Position numbers and translations under genes: made by a program | The notes under the pieces: generated by a model | The model's input: the letters and a program-made list of their open reading frames with translations, nothing else | What the model was told of the DNA's origin: nothing | Databases searched by the model: none | NCBI GenBank assembly: GCA_013813715.1 | Contig: JACCRF010000176.1 | Coordinates: 1-52,171 of the forward strand | Length of the DNA stretch: 52,171 nucleotides | Reading direction: 5' to 3' | Source of the DNA: Gemmatimonadaceae bacterium | GTDB lineage: Bacteria; Gemmatimonadota; Gemmatimonadetes; Gemmatimonadales; Gemmatimonadaceae | Part shown: in pieces, positions 41,967-50,600 of the stretch | Position numbering within the stretch: position 1 is the first letter of the stretch | Layout of the letters: every line of letters starts with the position of its first letter

Positions 41967-42698
41967 ATGCTGTTCCGCTCCGCAGGCTTCTGCGCGGTAC
42001 TCGGCTGCCTCGCACAGCCCGCACCCGCCTATGCCCAGATCAACCGGTCGTCCATCACACTCGGCGACATCGAACGCGCGGTACACATCGGAAGAGTGAT
42101 ACTCGACGCCACCGGCAACCGCCCAAACCGGTCACCCCGCCCCACAACCCGAAGGGATCGCGCAACCGATGAAGCGATCGCTGTCGCGGGTGCAGTCATC
42201 TCGACTCGTTCGGCGTCACGCACCGCGCGCCGGGCCGTGGCGACTGGCGACGACTATGTCGGCGTTCCCTACGTTTGGGGCGGCAGCACTCCCCGCGGAT
42301 TCGACTGCTCGGGGTTCGTGCAATACGTCTACCGCGAGCACGGCGTACGGCTTCCGCGCACTTCGCGCCAAATGGCGCGCGCCGGCCAAGCCCTCCGTGC
42401 GAACGTCGGCGCGCTGCGGGAGGGAGACTTGATGCTGTTCCGCGGACGGAACGGCGTGATCGGCCACGTCGCCTTGTACGCCGGACGCAACCGGATACTC
42501 CACTCGTCGTCGAGCGGCAACGGCGTACGCTACGACGACCTATCGAGCAAGCGCGGACGCTACTACCGCACCCACCTTGTCGCGGCCAGACGCGTCACCG
42601 AAAACGGTCGGTCACTCGTTCAGGCCCTGTCCCTGCTCTACAAGGAGAAACCGTTCGACTATTTCGATCCACCAGACGAGGCACCACGGCCACGATAG
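41967..42698 (+). CDS. Secreted NlpC/P60 peptidoglycan hydrolase
   Basis: A 243-residue exported protein (signal to about residue 23, cleavage near AYAQ). A 65-residue linker precedes the NlpC/P60 domain: VPYVWGGSTPRGFDCSGFV with nucleophile C114, IGHVALYAG with H167, and RILHSS with a further His (H179) as the third polar residue. It would cleave D-glutamyl-meso-diaminopimelate bonds in stem peptides. The gene has its own upstream region. The patatin gene follows 119 nt later. Confidence 0.9.
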   Translation: MLFRSAGFCAVLGCLAQPAPAYAQINRSSITLGDIERAVHIGRVILDATGNRPNRSPRPTTRRDRATDEAIAVAGAVISTRSASRTARRAVATGDDYVGVPYVWGGSTPRGFDCSGFVQYVYREHGVRLPRTSRQMARAGQALRANVGALREGDLMLFRGRNGVIGHVALYAGRNRILHSSSSGNGVRYDDLSSKRGRYYRTHLVAARRVTENGRSLVQALSLLYKEKPFDYFDPPDEAPRPR

Positions 42699-42817
42699 CA
42701 TTTGAACTGGCGGCTCCCGACCGGCCTCTACATACTTTGCCGCTACCGTTAGCGCCTGCTGCTGGTCAGTCGATACGGTGATTCCAATCGCGACGTTCAC
42801 CCGCAGGGAGAACCGTG

Positions 42818-45562
42818 ATGAGCCACGCACCATCGCCCGATGTTGCCGACCTCCAGCGCGTACTCGACGAGGAGCTGAAGTACATCCACCACCATCGCCA
42901 TAGCGATATCGAGAATAGCGATGTCGTCAGGCGATCCCTCATCGGCCTCGCCATGTCCGGCGGCGGAATACGCTCCGCCACCACGAGCCTCGGAATACTG
43001 CAGGCACTCGCACGGATGCGAATCCTGCCGATGGTTGATTTCGTCAGCACGGTCTCGGGCGGCGGCTACATCGGCGCATGTCTCTCATCGCTCCTTTCCT
43101 GGAACCAGAACGCGCCGCCAACGCCCCGCGATCCAGCCGCGGCATACACCTTCGGCGCTGGGGAGATGCCGGCCTTTTCGACGAACCCGGAAAACTTCCC
43201 CTTCCGCGCCGATCACTCCGCCCACCGGCAGGATGTTCCGCCGCACGGGCCGCGGCCGGCCCAGCCTCGACCGCAGCACCCTCGAGCCGGAAACGGCATC
43301 GTCGCGCACCTGCGCACTCACGGAAACTTCCTCATCGCGCACCACGGCCTCTTTCGCCGGGAAGCCCTTCGCGGCGTCGGAGCGCTCACTCTCGGCGGGG
43401 TCTATAACGGCACTGCGTTTCTCCTCACGCTTCTGACGGCGAGCGCCGTGTACCTTGCGATGATTCTCGCGATGGCGCCGGCGCTCCCCAAAACCCTCGC
43501 CAAACCGCAGACGGTTGCAGCGGCTCCGGATACGATTCACCACAGTCTCGTTTCGGCCGATTCTTCCATCGTCCGCACCAGCCAGGGAATGGAGACCTGC
43601 GATCCGCGCGTCTCCACCTGTGCCACCGAGACGGCAACGAAGCTCCGCCCCACAGGAATCCGGGACGGGATCGCTCGCAACGCTCGGGCAGTCGCCATCG
43701 TGTTCGCGACGGCACTGCCCCAGCGAGCGCCCGCCGGTGAATCACTGCTGGCCATCGTCCCACTCCCGCTCCGCCCCATCGTCCTCGCGCTGTTGCTCGG
43801 GGTGCTCTCGGTGGTCGGAATCCTGATCTGGATTTCGATCGCACTGCGCCGCTACGTCCGGGGCCGTTCCACAACCGGCTCATTGTCGCCCGGCGATTCC
43901 GTGGAAGACCGCTTTGAGCGTCGCGTACTCCGACGCTCGGCCTGGGCATTGCTTCTGGCGACCGGGGCCGCCGTTATCGCTGGCCAGATCCTCTGGCGCA
44001 GGAGCGTCTCGTTCAACGAGCAGGTCGTCTGGCTCTTCGTCCCACTGGCCGTGCTTACCGGGGCATGGGTAACAAGCTTCATCAGCAATGCCATTATCCT
44101 GCCGATGCGGCGAAAGTGGACTCGGCGGACTCGCTCGCTGACTTCGGCGTTCTACGCGATTGCAAGCTGGGGGTGGTGGGTCATGCTTGCCGTCGGCATC
44201 GCACCACTGGCGATCTATGCGATGCGCGACCACCCTTTGAGCCTTGGAGTCGGAGCCGTCGGTTCGCTGATCGCGAGTCGCCTGCTGGCCGGCCGCACAT
44301 CCGGGTCAAAGCGATTCTCGCTGCCACCGGGTGCGCTCCGGATTCTGCTCGGACTCGTGGTACTGCTGGTCATCACCCTGGGCGGGCTGTTCTTCGCCAC
44401 GCTGCTTGCTAAGCGTTTCGAGACCTGGCAGAGCACCGGAGCTATCGCAGCGATCGGTGTGCTGGTCTTCATCGCCCTGGGATGGCGCGTCAATCACAAC
44501 CGGCTCGGCCCGCAGTACTTCTATCGTGACCGTCTGTCGGAGACTTACCTCTTCAGCGAACTGCCGGACGAAGATGGCAGACTGCGCGTATTTCGCGACG
44601 CGATGGAGATGCCGCTCAATTGCCTGCACGGCCAGTCGAAGGCCGCCGACTGGCGCAACACGGCGCCCTATCACCTCATCGGCGCTGCCATCAACCTCAG
44701 CGGAAGCCGGGATCTCACCCGCAAGGACCGCAAATCGGGATACTGGCTCTTCTCGAAATTGTTCTGCGGCTCGATGCAGACAGGATTTCGCGAGACGTCG
44801 AAGTACAGGGGCGGCCTCACCAAGCTCGCCAACGCCATCGCGATTTCCGGCGCGGCGGCATCATCGGGCATCGGGAAGGACACCTTTTTTGCCCAGGCCT
44901 TTGCAACGGTGCTGTTCAACATCCGCCTCGGCAGCTGGCTCGAGAATCCGGCGCACGAGAGCAGCGTCAAGAGCAACGAGAACAACGTTTTCTGGCCATG
45001 GTACCTGGTTCGTGAAGCGCTCATGAACACCAAAGAGACAAAGCGTCTCGTAAACCTGTCGGACGGCGGTCACACCGGCGACAACCTCGGCATCTATCCG
45101 CTGCTTCAGCGTCGCTGCAAGGTCATCATCGCGTGCGATGCCGAACGCGATCCGAGGCTCACCTTCGGATCATTCACCGAAGCGCTGCGACATGCGTACA
45201 TCGACATGGGAATCGACGTTGACATCGATCTCACAATGATTCGTGCAGATCCGCAAACGGGCTTGAGCCGGACCCATTGCGCAGTGGGCCGAATTCACTA
45301 CCCTGACCGGCCTGATCAGGAAAGCACGCTGATCTACATGAAGAACTCGCTGATGGGTAGCGAGCCCGAGCCAGTGCTCAATTACAAGATGAAGTGTCCG
45401 GACTTTCCGCACGAAACGACCGCCGACCAGTTCTTCGACGATGCCCAGTTCGAGTCCTACCGCGCGCTTGGCGTTCACGTCGCTGAGCACACGTTCGGAC
45501 GCTGGGCACAGGGACTGGAATTCGATACTGCCCGCGCACATCACACTCCGAGCGCGGCATGA
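42818..45562 (+). CDS. Patatin-like phospholipase with a large membrane insert
   Basis: A 914-residue protein. The N-terminus has the patatin oxyanion loop SGGGIRSATTSLG (47-59) and a nucleophile region FVSTVSGGGYIGACL (S80). Then come some six to eight predicted membrane helices (about 200-222, 322-342, 376-396, 403-428, 447-468, 508-530 and a likely seventh near 545). The catalytic Asp appears only much later, in NLSDGGHTGDNLGIYPLL (D749), followed by IIACDAERDP. Patatins normally hold both residues within about 200; here about 670 residues separate them. The nucleophile context is TVSGGG rather than GxSxG, as in other large bacterial patatins I recall. ATG 42818 follows GGGAG by 7 nt. It is coupled to the next gene by an ATGA overlap. 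Confidence 0.87.
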   Translation: MSHAPSPDVADLQRVLDEELKYIHHHRHSDIENSDVVRRSLIGLAMSGGGIRSATTSLGILQALARMRILPMVDFVSTVSGGGYIGACLSSLLSWNQNAPPTPRDPAAAYTFGAGEMPAFSTNPENFPFRADHSAHRQDVPPHGPRPAQPRPQHPRAGNGIVAHLRTHGNFLIAHHGLFRREALRGVGALTLGGVYNGTAFLLTLLTASAVYLAMILAMAPALPKTLAKPQTVAAAPDTIHHSLVSADSSIVRTSQGMETCDPRVSTCATETATKLRPTGIRDGIARNARAVAIVFATALPQRAPAGESLLAIVPLPLRPIVLALLLGVLSVVGILIWISIALRRYVRGRSTTGSLSPGDSVEDRFERRVLRRSAWALLLATGAAVIAGQILWRRSVSFNEQVVWLFVPLAVLTGAWVTSFISNAIILPMRRKWTRRTRSLTSAFYAIASWGWWVMLAVGIAPLAIYAMRDHPLSLGVGAVGSLIASRLLAGRTSGSKRFSLPPGALRILLGLVVLLVITLGGLFFATLLAKRFETWQSTGAIAAIGVLVFIALGWRVNHNRLGPQYFYRDRLSETYLFSELPDEDGRLRVFRDAMEMPLNCLHGQSKAADWRNTAPYHLIGAAINLSGSRDLTRKDRKSGYWLFSKLFCGSMQTGFRETSKYRGGLTKLANAIAISGAAASSGIGKDTFFAQAFATVLFNIRLGSWLENPAHESSVKSNENNVFWPWYLVREALMNTKETKRLVNLSDGGHTGDNLGIYPLLQRRCKVIIACDAERDPRLTFGSFTEALRHAYIDMGIDVDIDLTMIRADPQTGLSRTHCAVGRIHYPDRPDQESTLIYMKNSLMGSEPEPVLNYKMKCPDFPHETTADQFFDDAQFESYRALGVHVAEHTFGRWAQGLEFDTARAHHTPSAA

Positions 45563-46410
45563 GAATCCCGTGGCCGAAGGGGCGCAAAGCGACGGATGAG
45601 TGGATCTGGCGGCACGAGCTCGCCCCGCCGGCCAATCCACCGCGCTTCGATGACCCCGAGGGCAAGCTCGATGGGGCCTGGCGTGAGCTCGTCCTCATTC
45701 ACACCAGCTTTCGGGCGACCAAGCAGGAGGAGTATCGCGAGCTCGTCGACGCGCTGAGGGAGATCGAACGATTGTTCCTTGAGCGGCCGGAGCTCAGCGC
45801 TTACTACGATGAGTGTCACCAGCCTCCAGGAACAAACGTGGATGTTCTGGCGGATGTCCTGCCGGCGGTAACCCATCCACACCGGCATGTCGCCGCAATC
45901 CAGGCTTATTTCATGGAGGACGTCTACTATGTCCTCCAGCTCGCGCGCTACGCAAACGCACTCGACAATCGCGGATGGATGAACCTCTTTCGGTCGTGGG
46001 GTCAATCACCCACGTTCAACGCGGTTTTCAATAACCTGCGTGCAACATTCGCCGAGGAGTTTGTTGAGTTTTATGAGGTCTATATTCGGTACTATTTCGG
46101 GCCGATCGAGACTTGCCCTGTCCCCCACCCGTGGGATGCGGAGCCCGTACGACGCGACCTTCGCGACAGCAGCAAGAAACCGGCGGCGGCAGGGACATCA
46201 ACCGGGTGGTCGCTGCCTGGCGCCTATCTGGACTCGGGCATTCAGGAGGCCGGCGTCGGCGATAACGTACGCGGCGGATTGCTTCCGAGCCCGGGAACGG
46301 AGAGCCACGGTCTGAAAGATGACATGGACGCCATGTCAAGGACTGACCCCGGCATTAAGGCCGCGTCACGTGCGGAAGGTGTAGGCGGCGCCTCTGGTGG
46401 AAACACATAG
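45559..46410 (+). CDS. Unknown protein coupled to the patatin gene
   Basis: A 283-residue soluble protein with no signal or membrane segment. The first 200 residues are mostly helical and aromatic (ELVLIHTSFRATKQEEYREL, AYFMEDVYYVLQLARYANAL, FNNLRATFAEEFVEFYEVY). The last 80 are low-complexity Gly/Ser/Asp-rich and probably disordered. I recognise no family. Its start overlaps the patatin stop by 4 nt (ATGA), so the two are translated together and probably act together; a regulator or adaptor of the lipase is the simplest idea. It is followed by a convergent cupin gene. Confidence 0.75.
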   Translation: MRIPWPKGRKATDEWIWRHELAPPANPPRFDDPEGKLDGAWRELVLIHTSFRATKQEEYRELVDALREIERLFLERPELSAYYDECHQPPGTNVDVLADVLPAVTHPHRHVAAIQAYFMEDVYYVLQLARYANALDNRGWMNLFRSWGQSPTFNAVFNNLRATFAEEFVEFYEVYIRYYFGPIETCPVPHPWDAEPVRRDLRDSSKKPAAAGTSTGWSLPGAYLDSGIQEAGVGDNVRGGLLPSPGTESHGLKDDMDAMSRTDPGIKAASRAEGVGGASGGNT

Positions 46411-46419
46411 CGGTTCGCG

Positions 46420-46827
46420 TTACGATTCGCCCTCCAGATGAACCGTGAGCAGCATCGCGGCCCCTTCCGGAGAACGCACATCATGCGGCACGTCCGGGTT
46501 CAGAATCAGCACACTTCCCGCATTCAGCTCGTGATCCTGTCCATTCGCGAGAACCATTAGACGCCCTTCCAGAACATGAATCGTGACCAGTCCCGGCGCA
46601 GAATGGCCGGGAATTTCTCCACCCGGCTCGAACGCGTAGAGAACTTCGGTCACTGGGCCCCACTGGAAGACTGCGATCTGACGATGTCCGTTCGTTGCCG
46701 CGTGCGGCTCCGCGCGTAATTCCTCCAGCATCTTCGCCAGGTCGATAGCACGACTCAGCCCGGCGAAACGCACGACAGGCCGTGGCCGCAGCCGTTCTTT
46801 CGGTTCATCCTCAATCAGGTCGGGCAT
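46420..46827 (-). CDS. Small cupin-domain protein
   Basis: A 135-residue protein with a single cupin barrel. The expected motif GxxxxxHxHxxxxE is partly degenerate: GGEIPGHSAPGLVTIHVLEG retains one His and the Glu, and motif two is LNPDVPHDVRSPEGA with a His. Metal binding is therefore plausible but incomplete. Such proteins often sense or detoxify small molecules. GGAG lies about 8 nt before ATG 46827. Its 5-prime end faces the stop of the glutamate dehydrogenase gene 83 nt away on the same strand, so co-transcription is possible. Confidence 0.82.
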   Translation of the reverse strand: MPDLIEDEPKERLRPRPVVRFAGLSRAIDLAKMLEELRAEPHAATNGHRQIAVFQWGPVTEVLYAFEPGGEIPGHSAPGLVTIHVLEGRLMVLANGQDHELNAGSVLILNPDVPHDVRSPEGAAMLLTVHLEGES

Positions 46828-46910
46828 TGTGCTGTCTCCATTCGGTTTTCCACCCTGTCTTTGCTCGCTGTCCTTCTCTGCATCTCCCTTTCCTGCCTGC
46901 GTCTCCCTTT

Positions 46911-48323
46911 CTACGGGAAGATGCCGCGCATCGCGTATGACATCGCGACTTTCCCGATGGCGTTGATGAACGCCGCCGTCCGCAGATCCACGCCGCGATC
47001 CTTCTGAATCGTCCTGAGCTCCGCGTAAGCCGCGATCATCGTCTCCTCGAGGCCGGAGTTCACCAGCTCCTCCTCTCCCGCTGATTCAGCCGCGCTCTTG
47101 CGCGCGTCAGGAGTAAATCTCTTGCCAGTCAGTCCCTCAACCGCCTGGAGGATCTGATTGTTGCTCCGCTCCTCGAAGCGCTTCTCCATCCGCCCGTATC
47201 GCATGTGCGAGAGGTTCTTCACCCACTCGAAATATGAGACAGTCACACCACCCGCGTTCGTATAAATATCCGGTACGATGAGCACCCCCCGGCTGAGCAG
47301 CTTCTCGCTCGCGTCCGCCGTGACAGGTCCGTTCGCACCTTCCACTACGATCTTCGCTTTGATACGGTCGACATTCTCACCGGTGATCACGTTTTCCAGC
47401 GCCGACGGAACGAGAACATCGCACTCGATCTCGAGTGCCTCGGCGCTCGTTGGAATGTCACGCGCACCCGGATAGCCGAGTATCGATCCCGTTTCCGTTC
47501 GGTGCGCCACGACTTTGTCGACGTCGAGTCCTTTCCCACAAAAAATGGCTCCTTCACGCTCGGCCAGTGCGACGATGGTGCCGCCGCCTTCCTGGATGAA
47601 TTTCGCCGCGTGATAGCCGACGTTGCCAAGCCCCTGCACCACGACAGTCTTTCCATCCAGTCCGGTAGTGAAGCCAAGCGGCTTCATCTCTTCGGCGTAA
47701 CAGCAGGCCTCACGCAACGCGAAGAACACTCCGCGGCCGGTGCTTTCCGCGCGCCCGCGCACCCCTCCCTGTGTAACGGGCTTTCCGGTGACGCAGCCGA
47801 GCGCGTCTATCTGCCCCTGTGCCAGCACGGAGTACGTGTCCACGATCCACGCCATCTCGCGAGGGCCGGTTCCATAGTCCGGCGCGGGAACGTCGACGCC
47901 GGGGCCGATCATGTTCTTGGCGTAAAGCTCGTAGGTATATCGCCGCGTGATCCGCTCGAGCTCGGCAACCGAGTATTTCGAGGTGTCGACGCGCACCGCG
48001 CCCTTGGCCCCGCCAAACGGCACGTCGACGAGCGCGCACTTGTACGTCATTAGCGCGGCGAGCGCCGACACCTCATCCTCATCCACGTGGGGCGCGAAGC
48101 GGATGCCGCCTTTCGTCGGCAGCCGGTGCACACTGTGCTGGGCGCGCCAGCCATTGATCACTTCGATCGTGCCGTCATCCCGTCGGAGGGGAAACGAGAT
48201 GCGGATGACGGTGTTGCACGCCTTGATCTGCGACAGCAACCCCGGGGAAAGGTCGAGGTACGGCGTTGCCTTGTCGAAATACTTGTTGACCTGCGCAAAC
48301 ATCGGGATGTCTGTTGTGCTCAT
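46911..48323 (-). CDS. gdhA: Glutamate dehydrogenase (Glu/Leu/Phe/Val family)
   Basis: A 470-residue enzyme interconverting glutamate and 2-oxoglutarate with ammonia. The N-terminal domain shows LPTKGGIRFAPHV and LAALMTYKCALVDVPFGGAKG (K95 is the probable catalytic Lys). The dinucleotide fold has VVVQGLGNVGYHAAKF (Gly-rich loop) followed by GGTIVALAEREGAIF, whose first acidic residue after the second strand would define cofactor preference; the Glu suggests NAD. The family also includes leucine dehydrogenases, so the substrate is inferred from length and overall similarity. Confidence 0.88.
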   Translation of the reverse strand: MSTTDIPMFAQVNKYFDKATPYLDLSPGLLSQIKACNTVIRISFPLRRDDGTIEVINGWRAQHSVHRLPTKGGIRFAPHVDEDEVSALAALMTYKCALVDVPFGGAKGAVRVDTSKYSVAELERITRRYTYELYAKNMIGPGVDVPAPDYGTGPREMAWIVDTYSVLAQGQIDALGCVTGKPVTQGGVRGRAESTGRGVFFALREACCYAEEMKPLGFTTGLDGKTVVVQGLGNVGYHAAKFIQEGGGTIVALAEREGAIFCGKGLDVDKVVAHRTETGSILGYPGARDIPTSAEALEIECDVLVPSALENVITGENVDRIKAKIVVEGANGPVTADASEKLLSRGVLIVPDIYTNAGGVTVSYFEWVKNLSHMRYGRMEKRFEERSNNQILQAVEGLTGKRFTPDARKSAAESAGEEELVNSGLEETMIAAYAELRTIQKDRGVDLRTAAFINAIGKVAMSYAMRGIFP

Positions 48324-48425
48324 TCGGGCTCCGAGGGTTGCCCCAATCTGCCTGGCAACACGCCATTGGCAAGAACCGTCGCGGTCAGAAACCCTTACCG
48401 GAAACCGGAAACACTATGAAGCGAT

Positions 48426-48875
48426 TTACGTCGCCGGCTCCTCGGAATAGATGCGGCCTCCCACCAGCGCTGCCAAAAGGAGATTCACGAACCAGATCGA
48501 ACTGTAGGCATACCACAGCGATGGCGACATTATCCCCACCTCCTTGTAACCGTAGGTGAGGATCATTCCAAATACGAAGAAGAGCAGTCCAACATACATA
48601 GCGGTTTTCGCACCAGGTCCGAACCGAGGGCGAATCGCAGCGTACGTCCAGACGAGGAGCATCCCGATGATGAAGTCGAAGAAAACATAGGTGGCGATCT
48701 GCCCTGCACCCATCGCCGCCATCTGGTCGCCGAGTCCAGGCTTGAATGCGTTCGCGTCGGCCCGCATCCGGTCGGCCATGAGCACCGCGTTGGAAAGGAA
48801 ATCGATGACGTTGAGGACTAATCCAGCGGCGAGACCTCCCAGGAAAAGCTTCTGTCGATTCATGTTGACCGCCAT
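48426..48875 (-). CDS. Four-helix membrane protein of unknown function
   Basis: A 149-residue protein with four membrane helices (about 5-24, 50-74, 86-106 and 115-138), starting MAVNMNRQKLFLGGLAAGL. GGAGG lies 5 nt before ATG 48875, while the open frame upstream is not protein-like. The pattern (VLNVIDFLSNAVLM, WYAYSSIWFVNLLLAAL) recalls small uncharacterised membrane proteins of soil bacteria, but I cannot name a family. Confidence 0.7.
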   Translation of the reverse strand: MAVNMNRQKLFLGGLAAGLVLNVIDFLSNAVLMADRMRADANAFKPGLGDQMAAMGAGQIATYVFFDFIIGMLLVWTYAAIRPRFGPGAKTAMYVGLLFFVFGMILTYGYKEVGIMSPSLWYAYSSIWFVNLLLAALVGGRIYSEEPAT

Positions 48876-48968
48876 GCTGCCTCCATGAGAAAGTGGCTTC
48901 AGACCTCTCGAGCCGGTTAACCCGCCGACCACCGGATCCCCCCGTCGACGAACTGTTCGAAGCAGGGC

Positions 48969-49673
48969 TTATCTTCGCAACGCCTCGCGAATCGCCAATT
49001 CGGTGAGGGGCGCCATAATTCTATAGCCTGCCTCATTTGGATGTACGCCATCCGGCGTCAGTTCGCCTCTGAGTCCCATCTTCTCATCCGCCATCGCGGA
49101 GTGATAATCGAGGTAGACGGCTCCGTGCTTCGCCGCGTAGTCCTTCATCCAATGGTTCAACGCAATGATTTTCTGAGCCGGCTCGAGGCCTGGCCGCCAG
49201 GAATAATCGTAGACCGGCAGTACCGACGACAGCACCACGCGAATCCCATTGGCTTTCGCCAGCTCGGCCATGGATGCGAGATTGTCCTCGATCATTTCGA
49301 GCGTGGCGGGTCCAGTATTGCCCGCGATGTCGTTCGTTCCCGCAAGAATCACCACGACCCTGGGCTTCAGGGCGATCACGTCCTGCCGGAATCGGACGAG
49401 GAGCTGAGGGGTGGTCTGCCCGCCGATGCCACGGCCGATATACGGCTTGCCCGGAAACATGCTGGCGAAGTGCGGAGCCCAGACTTCAGTAATCGAGTTG
49501 CCGATGAAGACCACCCGGTCTTCGCCGGGTACGGGCGCAGGAAGCTCCGCGTTCGCCCGGGTGTATCTCTTCAACTGCGCCCAGTCCTGCGCGCCGAGGC
49601 GCGACGAGGCGGAGCATGACACGACTAGTACTACGGCGGCAGAAACAGAGAGGATGCCCTCCCGCCGTGACAT
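48969..49673 (-). CDS. Secreted SGNH/GDSL hydrolase
   Basis: A 234-residue exported esterase or lipase-type protein (signal to about residue 28). All four SGNH blocks are visible: FIGNSITEVW (S60), GRGIGGQTT (Gly), LAGTNDIAG (Asn) and DGVHPNEAGY (Asp and His). Relatives deacetylate carbohydrates or hydrolyse esters and thioesters. The start ATG 49673 follows the upstream msrA stop by 8 nt, so they are probably co-transcribed. Confidence 0.9.
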   Translation of the reverse strand: MSRREGILSVSAAVVLVVSCSASSRLGAQDWAQLKRYTRANAELPAPVPGEDRVVFIGNSITEVWAPHFASMFPGKPYIGRGIGGQTTPQLLVRFRQDVIALKPRVVVILAGTNDIAGNTGPATLEMIEDNLASMAELAKANGIRVVLSSVLPVYDYSWRPGLEPAQKIIALNHWMKDYAAKHGAVYLDYHSAMADEKMGLRGELTPDGVHPNEAGYRIMAPLTELAIREALRR

Positions 49674-49681
49674 AGATGTTC

Positions 49682-50401
49682 CTACCTCGAGGCGCGGCTT
49701 CCCTTCACCGGATCACGCTCGCGGTACATCTCCGGAAAGAGCTTCTTCATGTTTGCCACCTTCGGCGCATCATGAATCCTTATGTACGGTTGGTTGGGAT
49801 GGAGCTCGGCGTAATCCTGATGATACTCCTCCGCTTCGTAGAACTTCCTGAGGGCCGAGATCTCGGTAACGATCGGACGCGAGAACAGCTTCCCCGCGGT
49901 GAGCTGGGCAACGTACGCATTTACGATCCGCTGCTGCTCGGGAGACCTGTAGAAAACGGCCGAGCGATAATGCGGGCCCACGTCGGGCCCCTGCCGGTTG
50001 AGCTGCGTCGGGTCGTGGGCGATCGAGAAGAAAACGCGAAGAAGCTGACCATACGTGACCTTCGAGGGATCGTATACGACCCGCACAGATTCGGCGTGAC
50101 CCGTGTTTCCGGTGCTCACCTCATCGTATGACGGCGATGGCGCGGTGCCGCCGGCGTACCCCGAAACGACCGATCTGACTCCCTTCATGTGCTCGAAGAC
50201 GGCCTCCACTCCCCAGAAGCAGCCGCCTGCGAAAACAGCGACCTCTTCCCCGCTCTTTGCGGCGAGCCGGGCGTCGACCACGGGCTTCGGCAGAACGGTG
50301 CCCTTGTCGGTTAGCGCTTTGGTAGCCATCGTGCCAGCCATTACCACGGTAGCTGGAATGGCGACAATTCCTATGAGTGCGCGTGCGAACACGTTGAGCA
50401 T
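49682..50401 (-). CDS. msrA: Exported peptide-methionine (S)-S-oxide reductase MsrA
   Basis: A 239-residue MsrA that repairs oxidised methionine. The N-terminal hydrophobic segment ([22 protein letters not shown]) indicates export or membrane anchoring. The catalytic motif [14 protein letters not shown] holds C61; [11 protein letters not shown] and [16 protein letters not shown] are conserved. No resolving Cys is visible in the C-terminal region, which ends [13 protein letters not shown]. In the envelope it would protect exported proteins against oxidants. Confidence 0.93.
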   Translation of the reverse strand: MLNVFARALIGIVAIPATVVMAGTMATKALTDKGTVLPKPVVDARLAAKSGEEVAVFAGGCFWGVEAVFEHMKGVRSVVSGYAGGTAPSPSYDEVSTGNTGHAESVRVVYDPSKVTYGQLLRVFFSIAHDPTQLNRQGPDVGPHYRSAVFYRSPEQQRIVNAYVAQLTAGKLFSRPIVTEISALRKFYEAEEYHQDYAELHPNQPYIRIHDAPKVANMKKLFPEMYRERDPVKGSRASR

Positions 50402-50530
50402 CGGATTTCCCTGTTGAAAGATCGATATAGCTATCTATCCATCCATTGAACGCCGCAAAATCCGCTTTGGTTCCATTTCAGAACGGGCAATCGGACACCT
50501 GAATTGTGGCACAGTTCCGGGCAGACTGGC

Positions 50531-50593
50531 AACGGGCACCGGCTATCGGGTACCGGGCACCGGGCACCGGGCACCGGGCATCGGGTATTCGGT
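50531..50593. repeat. Nine-unit heptamer tandem repeat (ACCGGGC-like)
   Basis: Consecutive 7-bp units run from 50531: AACGGGC, ACCGGCT, ATCGGGT, four exact ACCGGGC copies (50552-50579), ATCGGGT and ATTCGGT. It sits in the 199-bp region upstream of msrA and downstream of the phosphoesterase gene. No coding frame is implied. The perfect core would allow copy-number variation by slippage. Confidence 0.85.
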
Positions 50594-50600
50594 ACACCGA

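Noticed and set aside
46881-46912. Direct repeat TGC(A/G)TCTCCCTTTC between the cupin and glutamate dehydrogenase genes
   Set aside because: Two imperfect 14-bp copies in a pyrimidine-rich spacer are easily explained by chance and overlap a stop codon.
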